Source: Alphaproteobacteria bacterium (GTDB lineage Bacteria > Pseudomonadota > Alphaproteobacteria > SHVV01). From it: a stretch of 64,000 bases of DNA. A program made the translations under genes and the position numbers. Positions 1 through 9,606 of this stretch are shown one piece after another (within the stretch, counting starts at the first letter, position 1; each line of letters opens with the position of its first letter). Location of the stretch: the NCBI GenBank assembly GCA_016869275.1, contig VGEO01000005.1, positions 1 to 64,000 on the forward strand. The letters run 5' to 3'. The notes beneath the pieces are model-generated. The model made no database searches. It worked only from the letters and a program-made list of their open reading frames with translations, and was not told the DNA's origin.

Positions 1-165
1 CTGGCGCCGGCCAAACCGGGCGAGTGGTTGGAAGGTCGCGCCCGCGTCGTGCGCGCGGGCAAGACGCTCGCTTTCGTCGAGGGCGAAGGCGGGGTCGGGG
101 GTCGCGCCGTCTTCACCGCCGCCGGCACGTTCCGGCTCACCGGCGAGGCCGGCTTGACGCGCTAG
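1..165 (+). CDS. PaaI/hotdog-fold thioesterase, C-terminal part (truncated by window start)
   Basis: Frame 1 reads PGEWLEGRARVVRAGKTLAFVEGEGGVGGRAVFTAAGTFRLTG to a TAG at 163-165; typical C-terminus of PaaI-family thioesterases. Confidence 0.6.
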   Translation: MAPAKPGEWLEGRARVVRAGKTLAFVEGEGGVGGRAVFTAAGTFRLTGEAGLTR

Positions 166-198
166 GGCGCTCCCCTTAAGCAAGGAAGCGGTTTCGAC

Positions 199-275
199 CG
201 GGGCGTGGCGCAGCCTGGTAGCGCGGCTGCTTTGGGAGCAGTAGGTCGCTGGTTCGAATCCAGTCGCCCCGACCA
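199..275 (+). tRNA. tRNA-Pro (anticodon TGG)
   Basis: CGGGGCG...CGCCCCG acceptor stem, anticodon loop TTTGGGA, GGTTCGAATCC T-arm, encoded ACCA end. Confidence 0.96.
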
Positions 276-289
276 CTTCGACGAGGACC

Positions 290-583
290 ATGGAAGCGCG
301 CATCTATAAACCGGCCAAGACCGCGATGCAGTCCGGCCATGCCAATACCAAGGACTGGGTGCTCGAGTTCGCGCCCGAGGTCGCACGCACGATCGACACC
401 CTGATGGGCTGGACCGGATCGAGCGACATGCAGGGCCAGGTCGTGATCCGTTTCGCGACCAAGAACGAAGCCGTGACCTTCGCCGAGAAGCACGGGCTCC
501 CGTACCGGCTGATCGACCCGCATCCGAGAACGCCCAAGAAGCGGGCGTACGCCGACAACTACCGCTGGGACAAGGTCGGCTGA
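290..583 (+). CDS. ETC complex I subunit (NDUFS4/18 kDa AQDQ-like)
   Basis: 97 aa; ARIYKPAKTAMQSGHANTKDWVLEF ... EKHGLPYRLIDPHPRTPKKRAYADNYRWDKVG matches the ETC_C1 NDUFS4 family. Confidence 0.92.
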   Translation: MEARIYKPAKTAMQSGHANTKDWVLEFAPEVARTIDTLMGWTGSSDMQGQVVIRFATKNEAVTFAEKHGLPYRLIDPHPRTPKKRAYADNYRWDKVG

Positions 584-667
584 GCTGGGCCCGCGGGAGA
601 GTTGCCGTGCCGGGACCGTCCGGCACATCCGCACGTTGGTCGGCGTTTCCCGCTATTCTAGGTTCGG

Positions 668-745
668 GCGCCCGTAGCTCAGGTGGAATAGAGCAACAGC
701 CTTCTAAGCTGTGGGTCGCTGGTTCGAGTCCAGCCGGGCGCACCA
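668..745 (+). tRNA. tRNA-Arg (anticodon TCT)
   Basis: GCGCCCG...CGGGCGC acceptor stem, loop CTTCTAA, GGTTCGAGTCC T-arm, encoded ACCA end. Confidence 0.96.
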
Positions 746-812
746 GTTTCGTGACCCGAGTGTCTCCGAAGGAGGCCCTCGCAAGTGCTGAGGCCGGCGA
801 CGGCGTCGCGAT

Positions 813-847
813 ATAGGTGAAATCACCTATTTTTATAGGTGAAATCA
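813..847. repeat. Two direct copies of ATAGGTGAAATCA spaced 22 bp start-to-start, first overlapping inverted repeat TAGGTG-AAAT-CACCTA
   Basis: 813-825 and 835-847 identical 13-mers; inverted repeat 814-829. Confidence 0.7.
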
Positions 848-929
848 ATAATTCGGTAAGGATTAAAGCCTAAATCCACTTCGCGGCCGGCAGCGGGCCT
901 GCCGTCTTTGGGAAGAAGGGATCTAGGCT

Positions 930-1325
930 TTGTGCAAGGTCGCGAAAGCCGGAGTAGTTTCCGGAATTTTTTCTTTGTTCATCAGTGGATTATCTAACGC
1001 CGCCCCGATTCAAGTCGAGCGGTTTAGGACCTTCCCCTCCGACCCGCGTGGGAATGCGCTGGCGATCGAAGCCGCATGCGAAGGGGAGTCGGTTGTCTTC
1101 AAGGTTAGCAACACGGGCGGTACATGGCCGGCGACAGGCGTATTCGCGCTCTATGACGGGCGGGGCGAACCGGTTCGTCAATGGACCCGGCGTTTGACCG
1201 CCGGCCAGACCATCACTTTCGTCCGCCCGATGACGCCGGCCGACCGGAGCTTCGGATTGCGTATCGATCCGACCTGGAACGGGGCCGCCCCCCGCATGGA
1301 CGATGCCCGGATCGCCTGCTCGTAA
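930..1325 (+). CDS. hypothetical secreted protein
   Basis: 131 aa ORF with N-terminal signal peptide-like stretch (GVVSGIFSLFISGLSNA); no family recognised. Confidence 0.6.
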   Translation: MCKVAKAGVVSGIFSLFISGLSNAAPIQVERFRTFPSDPRGNALAIEAACEGESVVFKVSNTGGTWPATGVFALYDGRGEPVRQWTRRLTAGQTITFVRPMTPADRSFGLRIDPTWNGAAPRMDDARIACS

Positions 1326-1341
1326 ATCGGGTTGTTGTTTG

Positions 1342-1377
1342 TCGCGGGTCGCCCCGCGTGGCGAGTGCGACCCGCGA
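1342..1377 (+). terminator. Hairpin downstream of hypothetical gene (11-bp perfect stem TCGCGGGTCGC/GCGACCCGCGA)
   Basis: Perfect inverted repeat followed by TTTCAC; only a weak T-tract. Confidence 0.5.
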
Positions 1378-1450
1378 TTTCACAAACCTCCTGTGCTAAA
1401 TTTGGCCTCAAGCCAATAAGCCCCACAAGGTACCCAACAGGAGGAACTTC

Positions 1451-3022
1451 ATGATCCGCAACGTGCTGATGGCAGGAGCGGTCGCGGCGGTTGCCGCCCT
1501 TGCGCCGATGCAGGCCCCGGCGCAATCGACGCTCCGCGTCGCCAACATGGGCGAGCCCGAATCGCTCGACCCGCATTTCGTTTCCGGTACTTGGGAAAAT
1601 CGCATCATCGGCGATCTGTTCCTGGGTCTCACCACCGAGGCCGCCGACGGCTCGGTCATCGCGGGCGCGGCCGAACGGTGGGCGATCTCGGAGGATGGCC
1701 GTGTCTATACCTTCAAGATCCGGAGCCACAAATGGTCGGACGGTCAGCCGGTGACGGCGGCCGACTTCGAGTTCGCGCTCCGCCGCATCCTCGCGCCCGA
1801 GACCACCGCGAAATACGCGTCGCTCCTCTATCCGATCAAGAACGCCGAAAAATTCAAGAAGAACGAGACCAAGGAACTTGGGGTCAAGACGCTCGGCACC
1901 GACACGCTCGAGGTCACGCTCGAGAATCCGACCCCCTATTTCCTCGCCCAGCTCACCCATTACACCGCGTTCCCGGTGCCCAAGCACGCAGTCGAGAAGC
2001 ACGGCAAGGACTGGATCAAGCCCGGCAACTTCGTCTCGAACGGCGCCTACGTGATGACCGAATGGACGCCGTCCTCCCATGTCAAGGCGATCAAGAACCC
2101 CAACTTCTACGACGCCGCCAACGTCAAGATCGAGGCGGTGATCTGGTATCCGGGCGAGGACCGCGCCGCGGCGACCAAGCGCTTCCGCGCCGGCGAGATC
2201 GAAGTCGCGACCGATTTCGCGTCCGACCAGATCGAGCTGCTCAAAAAAGAAATCCCCAAAGAGACGCGGATCTCGCCTTATCTCGGCATCTACTACTTCG
2301 CCTTCAACACCGCGAAGAAGCCGTTCGACGACGTCCGCGTCCGCCAGGCGCTGTCGATGGCGATCGACCGCGAGGCGATCACCGACAAGGTGCTGAAGAC
2401 CGGCGAGATCGCGGCCTACAGCTTCGTGCCGCCCGGCACCGACAATTACGGCGAGCCGGCTTACGTCGCGTTCAAGGGTCAGGCTTATGACGCCAACAAG
2501 AAAAAGGCGATCGAGCTTTTGACCACGGCCGGCTACGGCCCGGGCAAGCCGTTGAAGCTCACCATCGCCTACAACACCTCCGAGAACCACAAGAAGATCT
2601 GCATCGCGCTGGCGGCGATGTGGAAGGAGCTCGGGGTCGAATCCGAGCTCTTCAACACCGAGGTCAAGGTCCACTACAACAACCTGAACGAAGGCGCCTT
2701 CGAAGTCGGGCGCGCCGGGTGGATCGCCGACTACAACGATGCGCAGAACTTCCTGTTCCTGATGCAGACCTCGAGCGGCAAGCTCAACTATGCCAAATAC
2801 TCGAGCCCCGAATTCGACAAGCTGATGGACGAGGCCAACCGCACCGTCGACTTGAAGAAGCGGGCGGCAATCATGCGCGAGGCGGAGGCGATCTCGATGC
2901 GCGACCTCCCCAACATCCCGATCTATTACTACGTGTCGAAGAACCTGGTCTCGCCCAAGGTCAAAGGCTGGATCGACAACACCAAGGACATCCACCGCAC
3001 GCGCTGGCTGAGCTTGGGCTGA
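1451..3022 (+). CDS. peptide ABC transporter substrate-binding protein (SBP family 5, OppA-like)
   Basis: Signal peptide then STLRVANMGEPESLDPHFVSGTWENRIIGDLFLGLTTE; followed by opp permease and ATPase genes. Confidence 0.93.
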   Translation: MIRNVLMAGAVAAVAALAPMQAPAQSTLRVANMGEPESLDPHFVSGTWENRIIGDLFLGLTTEAADGSVIAGAAERWAISEDGRVYTFKIRSHKWSDGQPVTAADFEFALRRILAPETTAKYASLLYPIKNAEKFKKNETKELGVKTLGTDTLEVTLENPTPYFLAQLTHYTAFPVPKHAVEKHGKDWIKPGNFVSNGAYVMTEWTPSSHVKAIKNPNFYDAANVKIEAVIWYPGEDRAAATKRFRAGEIEVATDFASDQIELLKKEIPKETRISPYLGIYYFAFNTAKKPFDDVRVRQALSMAIDREAITDKVLKTGEIAAYSFVPPGTDNYGEPAYVAFKGQAYDANKKKAIELLTTAGYGPGKPLKLTIAYNTSENHKKICIALAAMWKELGVESELFNTEVKVHYNNLNEGAFEVGRAGWIADYNDAQNFLFLMQTSSGKLNYAKYSSPEFDKLMDEANRTVDLKKRAAIMREAEAISMRDLPNIPIYYYVSKNLVSPKVKGWIDNTKDIHRTRWLSLG

Positions 3023-3035
3023 CGCAACGCAGTAG

Positions 3036-3134
3036 TCCCCTCCTCCTCGGAGAGGGGGAGGGTAGGGTGGGGGGCAGCCTCAATCCCTCCCCCTACCCCC
3101 TCCCTCAACGGGTCCCTCAACGGGAGGGGGGTCC
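3036..3134. repeat. GC-rich intergenic palindromic repeat element (two CCCTCCCC/GGGGAGGG hairpin units)
   Basis: cccctcctcctcggagagggggagggtagggtgggg ... ccctccccctaccccctccctcaacggg ... cgggagggggg between SBP and permease gene. Confidence 0.75.
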
Positions 3135-3138
3135 TTCG

Positions 3139-4062
3139 ATGTTCGCCTACGTCGTCCGCCGCATCGCCGCCGCAATCCCGACGCTCGCGGTGATCGTAAC
3201 GATTGCCTTTTTCATGATGCGGGTGGCACCCGGCGGCCCGTTCGACCTGGACCGCGCGTTGACGCCCGAGATCGAAGCCCGGATCAAAGCCGCCTACCGG
3301 CTCGACCAGCCGCTCCACCGCCAATACCTGGCTTACGTCGGCGATGTGCTTTCGGGCGATTTCGGTCCCTCGTTCAAGTCGCGCGATTTCACCGTCGCCG
3401 AGCTGATGAAGGCCGGGTTCCCGGCCAGTCTCCGCATCGGCGCCGCCGCGATCGTGCTCGCGATCCTGGTCGGCATGGGCTTAGGCACGCTGGCGGCGCT
3501 CCGTCAAAACACACCCGCGGACTACGCGACCATGGGCCTCGCCATGACCGGGATCACGATCCCCAACTTCGTCATGGCGCCGCTCCTGACCTTGGTGTTC
3601 GGCGTCTACCTGTCGCTCCTCCCGGTCGCGGGCTGGAACGACGGCGCGATCCGCAATCTGGTCCTGCCGGTGATCGTGCTGGCGCTGCCGCAGATCGCTT
3701 ACATCGCCAGGCTGACGCGCGGATCGATGGTCGAGGTGCTGGGCGCCAACTACATTCGTACGGCGCGCGCCAAGGGCATGCCCGAGCGGATCGTCGTCGT
3801 CCGCCACGCGCTCAAGGCGGCGGCGCTCCCGGTCGTCTCCTATCTCGGCCCCGCGACCGCCGGGATTCTGACCGGCTCGGTCGTGGTCGAGACGATCTTC
3901 GATCTGCCCGGCATGGGCCGCTACTTCGTCCAGGGCGCGCTCAACCGCGACTACACGCTGGTGATGGCGACGGTGATCGTTTACGCCGCGCTCATCATCG
4001 TTCTGAACCTGATCGTCGATCTGCTTTACGGCGTGCTCGATCCCAAGGTGCGCTACGCATGA
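3139..4062 (+). CDS. peptide ABC transporter permease (OppB/DppB type)
   Basis: MFAYVVRRIAAAIPTLAVIVTIAFFMMRVAPGGPFD...; BPD_transp_1. The ORF track's start at 2620 is an upstream artefact. Confidence 0.93.
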   Translation: MFAYVVRRIAAAIPTLAVIVTIAFFMMRVAPGGPFDLDRALTPEIEARIKAAYRLDQPLHRQYLAYVGDVLSGDFGPSFKSRDFTVAELMKAGFPASLRIGAAAIVLAILVGMGLGTLAALRQNTPADYATMGLAMTGITIPNFVMAPLLTLVFGVYLSLLPVAGWNDGAIRNLVLPVIVLALPQIAYIARLTRGSMVEVLGANYIRTARAKGMPERIVVVRHALKAAALPVVSYLGPATAGILTGSVVVETIFDLPGMGRYFVQGALNRDYTLVMATVIVYAALIIVLNLIVDLLYGVLDPKVRYA

Positions 4063-4949
4063 CCGTGCTCGCCGCCGGGCCGAGCGAGCGCGCGGTCGCG
4101 GGCCGGAGTCTCTGGCGCGACGCCCGCGCGCGTTTGCTGCGCAACCGTGCCGCGGTCGGTTCGCTCGTCGTCCTCGGCGCGATCGCGCTCTTGGCGCTGC
4201 TCGCGCCTTATTTGAGCATTCACCCTTACGATAAAGTCTATTTCGACCGCATCCAGGTGCCGCCCGAGTTCGCCGCCGGCCACTGGTTCGGCACCGACGG
4301 CTCGGGCCGCGACCTCTTCGTCCGCACCCTGTATGGGGCTCGGGTCTCGCTGATGGTCGGGCTGCTCGCGACCGCGGTCGCGCTCGCGATCGGCGTCGTC
4401 TACGGCGCGGTCGCCGGCTTCGTCGGCGGCCGCGTCGACGAACTCATGATGCGCGCGGTCGACGTCATGTACTCGCTGCCGTTCATGTTCTTCGTCATCA
4501 TTCTGATGGTGATGTTCGGCCGCAACATTTACCTGATCTTCGTCGCGCTCGGCGCGGTCGAGTGGCTGACGATGGCGCGGATCGTGCGCGGCCAGACGCT
4601 TTCGGTGCGGCGCAAGGAGTACATCGAAGCTGCGCGCGCGAGCGGCGTGCCGGCGCCGACCATCATCCGGCGCCACGTCATTCCGAACGTGTTGGGACCG
4701 GTCATCGTCTATGTGACGCTGACTGTGCCGCACGTCATCATCGTCGAAAGCTTCATCTCGTTTCTGGGCCTTGGCGTCCAGGAACCGCTCACCAGCTGGG
4801 GCGTCCTCGTTTCCGAGGGCGCCCGCGTCATGGAAGAGGCGCCGTGGATGTTGTTGTTCCCGGCCGGTTTCTTGGCGGCGACGCTGTTCTCCCTCAACTT
4901 CGTCGGCGACGGCTTACGCGACGCGCTCGACCCCAAGCAGCGGCCATGA
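4059..4949 (+). CDS. peptide ABC transporter permease (OppC/DppC type)
   Basis: GTDGSGRDLFVRTLYGARVSLMVG, EAARASGVPAPTIIRRHVIPN; overlaps previous gene by 4 nt. Confidence 0.93.
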   Translation: MTVLAAGPSERAVAGRSLWRDARARLLRNRAAVGSLVVLGAIALLALLAPYLSIHPYDKVYFDRIQVPPEFAAGHWFGTDGSGRDLFVRTLYGARVSLMVGLLATAVALAIGVVYGAVAGFVGGRVDELMMRAVDVMYSLPFMFFVIILMVMFGRNIYLIFVALGAVEWLTMARIVRGQTLSVRRKEYIEAARASGVPAPTIIRRHVIPNVLGPVIVYVTLTVPHVIIVESFISFLGLGVQEPLTSWGVLVSEGARVMEEAPWMLLFPAGFLAATLFSLNFVGDGLRDALDPKQRP

Positions 4950-5914
4950 CCGAGCCGCTGCTCGCGATCCAGGGCCTCGACGTCCGCTTCGCGACGCCGG
5001 ACGGCGAGGTGCCGGCGGTGCGCGACGTCGGGCTTGCGATCGAACCCGGCGAGTGCGTGGGGATCGTCGGCGAGTCGGGCAGCGGCAAGACGCAAGCGTT
5101 CCTGGCGGTGATGGGGCTGTTGGCCGCCAACGGGCGCGCGAGCGGCAGCGTCCGCTTCGAGGGTGAGGAGCTCCTGGGCCGCGACCGCGCGAGCCTCGAC
5201 CGCATCCGCGGCCGTCGCCTCGCCATGGTGTTCCAGGACCCGATGACGTCCTTGAACCCCTACCTCACCGTCAGCCGGCAGATGACCGAGGTCCTGATGG
5301 TGCATCAGGGGCTGGATGAACCGGCGGCGCGGGCGGAGTCGCTGCGACTGCTCGATCGCGTCGGCATTCCCGATGCGGCCCAGCGTTTCGACCACTACCC
5401 GCATGCCTATTCGGGCGGGATGCGCCAGCGGGCGATGCTGGCGATGGCGCTTCTGTGCCGGCCGGCGCTCCTGATCGCGGACGAGCCGACCACGGCGCTC
5501 GACGTCACCGTGCAGGCGCAGATCTTGGCGCTGTTGGCCGAGCTCAGGCGCGAGACCAACGCCGCGATCGTGCTCATCACCCACGACTTGGGCGTGATCG
5601 CGGGCCTGGCCGACCGGGTCGGCGTCATGTACGCGGGTGCGCTGGTCGAGGTCGGACCGGCGGCGGCCGTGTTCGCGAGCCCGCGCCACCCCTATACGCG
5701 GGCGCTGTTGGGTTCGACCGTGCGCCTCGATCGCGCCGGCACCGGCGACCTCGTCGCGATCGACGGCCAGCCGCCCAATCCGCTCCGGTTGCCGCCGGGC
5801 TGCGCGTTCAGCGACCGCTGCCCGCAGACGTTCGCGCGCTGCTTGGGCGAACGGCCGCCGCTGCGCGATGTCGCGCCGGCGCGCGCCGCCGCTTGTCATC
5901 TCGATACCGCATGA
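4946..5914 (+). CDS. peptide ABC transporter ATP-binding protein (OppD/DppD type)
   Basis: GESGSGKTQAF Walker A, YSGGMRQRAMLAMAL signature, LIADEPTTALDVT Walker B; ATG at 4946. Confidence 0.93.
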   Translation: MTEPLLAIQGLDVRFATPDGEVPAVRDVGLAIEPGECVGIVGESGSGKTQAFLAVMGLLAANGRASGSVRFEGEELLGRDRASLDRIRGRRLAMVFQDPMTSLNPYLTVSRQMTEVLMVHQGLDEPAARAESLRLLDRVGIPDAAQRFDHYPHAYSGGMRQRAMLAMALLCRPALLIADEPTTALDVTVQAQILALLAELRRETNAAIVLITHDLGVIAGLADRVGVMYAGALVEVGPAAAVFASPRHPYTRALLGSTVRLDRAGTGDLVAIDGQPPNPLRLPPGCAFSDRCPQTFARCLGERPPLRDVAPARAAACHLDTA

Positions 5915-6900
5915 CCGCGTCGCTGCTTTCCGTCGACAAGCTCGACGTCCGCTTCGCACTCCGTGCTCGCCGCGGGCTGCTTCCGACCTGGATCGACCTC
6001 CGCGCCGTCGATTCGGTGAGCTTCACGCTCGGCGCCGGCGAGACGCTCGGCATCGTCGGCGAGTCGGGATGCGGCAAGTCGACCCTCGCGCGGGCCATCC
6101 TGCGGTTGGTCCCGGCCGCGGGCGGCCGCGTGCTGTGGCTAGGCGAGGACCTGACCAAGCTCGACGACGACGCCTTTCGCCGGCAGCGGCGCGAGTTCCA
6201 GATCGTGTTCCAGGACCCGTTAGCCGCGCTCGACCCGCGCATGACCGCGGGCGCGATCATCGCCGAGCCGCTGCGGACCTTTCACCCCGAATTGTCGCGG
6301 GCCGCGACCGAAGCCAAGGTCGCCGCGACCATGCGCGACGTCGGGCTCGCGCCCGAGCATATCAACCGTTACCCGCATGAGTTCTCGGGCGGCCAGTGCC
6401 AGCGGATCGGGATTGCCCGCGCCATCGTGCTCGAGCCCAAGCTGCTCGTCTGCGACGAGCCGGTCTCGGCGCTCGATGTCTCGATCCAGGCCCAGATCAT
6501 CAACCTCCTGAAGCGGCTTCAGCGCGACCGCGGCATGGCGATGATCTTCATCTCGCACAACCTGGCCGTGGTGCAACACCTGTGCCACCGCGTGCTCGTG
6601 CTCTATCTCGGCAAGGCGGTCGAGCTCGCCCCGACCGAGCGGCTGTTCGCGCGCCCGCTCCACCCCTATACCCAGGCGTTGATCGCCGCGGTGCCGGTGC
6701 CCGATCCCGCGGTCGAGCGCCACCGAACCAAGGTCGTGCTGCGCGGCGATCTGCCATCGCCGCTCGCCCCGCCCTCGGGCTGCCCGTTCCGCACCCGCTG
6801 CCCCGAGGCCGACGCCGTCTGCGCGCAGTCGATGCCGGCGCTGCTGCCGGCGGCGAGCGATCACACCGTCGCCTGCCACCATGCCGGCCGAGTACGCTAG
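5911..6900 (+). CDS. peptide ABC transporter ATP-binding protein (OppF/DppF type)
   Basis: GESGCGKSTLARAIL, FSGGQCQRIGIARAI, LVCDEPVSALDVS; ATG at 5911. Confidence 0.93.
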   Translation: MTASLLSVDKLDVRFALRARRGLLPTWIDLRAVDSVSFTLGAGETLGIVGESGCGKSTLARAILRLVPAAGGRVLWLGEDLTKLDDDAFRRQRREFQIVFQDPLAALDPRMTAGAIIAEPLRTFHPELSRAATEAKVAATMRDVGLAPEHINRYPHEFSGGQCQRIGIARAIVLEPKLLVCDEPVSALDVSIQAQIINLLKRLQRDRGMAMIFISHNLAVVQHLCHRVLVLYLGKAVELAPTERLFARPLHPYTQALIAAVPVPDPAVERHRTKVVLRGDLPSPLAPPSGCPFRTRCPEADAVCAQSMPALLPAASDHTVACHHAGRVR

Positions 6901-6940
6901 GATCGGCCGGTCACGTTGGATTCCAACCGGAGATGTTCGC

Positions 6941-7456
6941 ATGTCGCTTTCGATGTACCAGGCCTCGGTGCCGGTATTCGTCAAGTTCCTGACCGCACTC
7001 GCGGGCGTGATCGACAAGGCGGTCGCGCACGCTCAGGCCAAGAAGATCGATCCGGCGGTGCTCTTGGGCATGCGGCTCTATCCCGACATGTTCCCGCTCG
7101 CGACCCAGATCTGGGAGGCGGCCGACTTCGCGGTCAAGGGCGTGGGCGGCCTGGCTGGCATCGAAATTCCCAAGCTCGGCGATCCCGACACGACGTTCGA
7201 CGCCGCCAAGCAGCGGCTCGCCAAGGCGGTCGCGTTCTTGCAGAGCCTGAAGCCGGCCGCGATCGACGGTTCGGAGGCGCGCGATGTCACGCTCACGCTG
7301 GGCGGCAAGCCCCGCGTCTTCAAGGGCCAGGACCTGCTCCTCACCTGGTCGCTCCCCAACTTTTATTTCCACGTGACGACCGCCTACGGAATCCTCCGCC
7401 ACGCCGGCGTCGAGATCGGCAAGCGCGATTTCCTCGGACTGCCGCCGTCGGCGTGA
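6941..7456 (+). CDS. DUF1993 domain-containing protein
   Basis: MSLSMYQASVPVFVKFLTALAGVIDKAVAHA...RLYPDMFPLATQIWEAADFAVKG; DUF1993 pattern. Confidence 0.8.
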   Translation: MSLSMYQASVPVFVKFLTALAGVIDKAVAHAQAKKIDPAVLLGMRLYPDMFPLATQIWEAADFAVKGVGGLAGIEIPKLGDPDTTFDAAKQRLAKAVAFLQSLKPAAIDGSEARDVTLTLGGKPRVFKGQDLLLTWSLPNFYFHVTTAYGILRHAGVEIGKRDFLGLPPSA

Positions 7457-7531
7457 CAGCGCCGCGCTGGTTTACACGCCGGCACTCGGATACCCTTGAG
7501 CGACTAAGACGCCTCGTCGTGGGAGGGTTAC

Positions 7532-8674
7532 ATGGCGCTACTGTCCGCCGTCCGGCTACCGTCCGAGCGATACTCGGCCGATCCCGACCGCGCGCTCACG
7601 CTGCCGGCGCGCTATTACTTCGAGCCGGCGATCTTCGCGCGCGAAAAGGAAGAGATCTGGTTCAAGACCTGGCAGTTCGTCGGCTTCGCCGCCGATGTCG
7701 CCAAGCCCGGCGACTTTTTCGCCGAGACCGTCGTTGATCAACCGATCTTCGTCATCCGCACCAAGCAGGGTGAGCTTCGCGCCTTCTACAACGTCTGCAT
7801 GCACCGCGGCCACATCTTGGTCGAGGGCCGCGGCAACAAGACGATTCTCACCTGCCCGTTCCACGCCTGGTCGTACGATACGACCGGTGCACTCAAGGCA
7901 GCCGGCAACGCCGAGAACGTGGCCGGCTTCCGGCTCGACGATTTCTCGCTCACCGAAATCCGCGTCGGCGTGCTCGCCAACATGGTGTTCGTCAATTTGG
8001 ACGACGCGGCGCCGCCGCTCGAGGAATACCTGGCCGGTTTCGAGGCCGACGTGCGTGCCAAGGTGCCCAAGTTCGACCAGCTCAAGTGGGCGCGGCGCGA
8101 CCATTACGATTGCGACTTCAATTGGAAGTTCGTGATGGATCAGAACGAGTGCTACCACTGCCCGCACATCCATCCCGGCGTGATGGCGGGCGAGGGTGCC
8201 TATCTCGAGCCCTCGTTCGAGGTCACGATGTTCGAGCACTGGGACGCGGTGATCGCCTATTCATCGGCCGAGAAGAAGAGCCCGTACGGCGCCGGCCAGG
8301 GCGACGAGATCGAGAACGTCTACATCTGGACGGTGTTCCCGAACCTCATCATCTCGACCCACCAGGGGCCTTCGAACTTCAAGGTCCAGCGGGTGGTGCC
8401 GAACGGCCCGGAAACAGCGTGGAGCACGGTCGACAATCTCTGCGTCAACGACCCGCCGACCGAGATGGACATCAAGCAGTTCAACTATTTCCGCGACCGC
8501 GTCTGGCCCGAGGACTCGCCCTGCATGACCAAGCAGCAGCGCGGCATGAAATCGCTGGGCTACCGCCAAGGCCGGTTGATGGTCGATGCCGAGCGCTCGT
8601 GGCGCAGTGAACACGCCGTCCACCACTTCGACAAGCAAGTGTGGGAAGCGCTGAACGGGAAGAATTACGGGTAG
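7532..8674 (+). CDS. Rieske aromatic ring-hydroxylating oxygenase, alpha subunit
   Basis: Rieske motif CMHRGHILVEGRGNKTILTCPFHAWSYD; mononuclear iron motif NECYHCPHIHPG. Confidence 0.92.
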   Translation: MALLSAVRLPSERYSADPDRALTLPARYYFEPAIFAREKEEIWFKTWQFVGFAADVAKPGDFFAETVVDQPIFVIRTKQGELRAFYNVCMHRGHILVEGRGNKTILTCPFHAWSYDTTGALKAAGNAENVAGFRLDDFSLTEIRVGVLANMVFVNLDDAAPPLEEYLAGFEADVRAKVPKFDQLKWARRDHYDCDFNWKFVMDQNECYHCPHIHPGVMAGEGAYLEPSFEVTMFEHWDAVIAYSSAEKKSPYGAGQGDEIENVYIWTVFPNLIISTHQGPSNFKVQRVVPNGPETAWSTVDNLCVNDPPTEMDIKQFNYFRDRVWPEDSPCMTKQQRGMKSLGYRQGRLMVDAERSWRSEHAVHHFDKQVWEALNGKNYG

Positions 8675-8844
8675 GCCCACTCGCCCCGCCCCAACCGAGC
8701 GTTGGGCCGAGTTGACCGAGGCCGGTACTGTTCTCTGGAGCGGGTGCGAGCTCGCCGCGCCGGAGCCACCCGTGCGCGGCGGCTGCTCGCGCGTCCGGGC
8801 CGATCGTCTGGCCCGCTCCTTGGCTCGGCCGGCTCGGCGTCGAT

Positions 8845-9606
8845 TTACCGCTTGATGACGAGACCCTGTCCGGTCGGCATTTCGAGGGCCAGACATCCGT
8901 GCTTGGCTAACCACGCGGCGTGCGCTTCGTTAAGCGCGCCGTTCTCCTGGCGCCCGAAGTCGTCGAGCAGGATCAACCCGCCCGGCGAAACGCGGTCGAA
9001 CAGCGCATCGAGTGCTCCGACCTCGGCTTGCGCCGCGTTGAGGTCGAGGTGCAGGAGCGCGATCCGCTCGGGCGCCCGCTCCGATAGGACATCGGGTACG
9101 ACCCCGCGTATCACCTCGACGTTGGCGCACAACGCGAACCGGTCGAGCACGGCTTGGTAGACGGTTTCGTCCCGATACCCGCCGCCGACGCGGTCGCGCT
9201 CTGCCTGGGTCGATGTTGCCTCGGGCAGGCCGCTGAAGGTGTCGTAGAGGAAAAGGCGTTTGGGGTGGCGCTGAAACTCGACGTGCTGGGTCATCACCGC
9301 CGAATAAAGTCCGCGAAAGACCCCGCATTCGACGAAGTCGCCGGCGAGCGGAAGCGCGGAACGCGCAGCCCAGCAGTAGACGTAGACGCGCCAGAGTTTC
9401 TGGTCGTCGGCGCCGCCGCCGCTGAAAGTCTGGAACGCGGTCATGAAGCCGGCGTCGCGGCTGAACGAGAACACGCGGCCCAACACGAGCAGATTGTCGG
9501 CCAAGAAAGTCTGTAGGCCGTTCTTCTGGAAGATCGCGCGAATCCCGAGGAGATGCGCCGTGACTGCGTCGATGTCCTTGGGGTCGGTGAGCGGGTAGAC
9601 CGACAC
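8845..9606 (-). CDS. TylF/MycF-family class I SAM O-methyltransferase
   Basis: GDFVECGVFRGLYSAVMTQHVEF...LFLYDTFSGLPEAT...LLHLDLNAAQAE...GGLILLDDFG. Confidence 0.82.
   Translation of the reverse strand: MSVYPLTDPKDIDAVTAHLLGIRAIFQKNGLQTFLADNLLVLGRVFSFSRDAGFMTAFQTFSGGGADDQKLWRVYVYCWAARSALPLAGDFVECGVFRGLYSAVMTQHVEFQRHPKRLFLYDTFSGLPEATSTQAERDRVGGGYRDETVYQAVLDRFALCANVEVIRGVVPDVLSERAPERIALLHLDLNAAQAEVGALDALFDRVSPGGLILLDDFGRQENGALNEAHAAWLAKHGCLALEMPTGQGLVIKR

Noticed and set aside
1178-2995. 605-aa minus-strand ORF opposite the OppA-like gene
   Set aside because: Antisense artefact of high GC; plus strand has a recognisable SBP with signal peptide
2620-3138. Upstream extension of the OppB permease ORF
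   Set aside because: Overlaps the OppA gene in another frame and the intergenic repeat; true N-terminus MFAYVVRRIAAAIPTL starts at 3139
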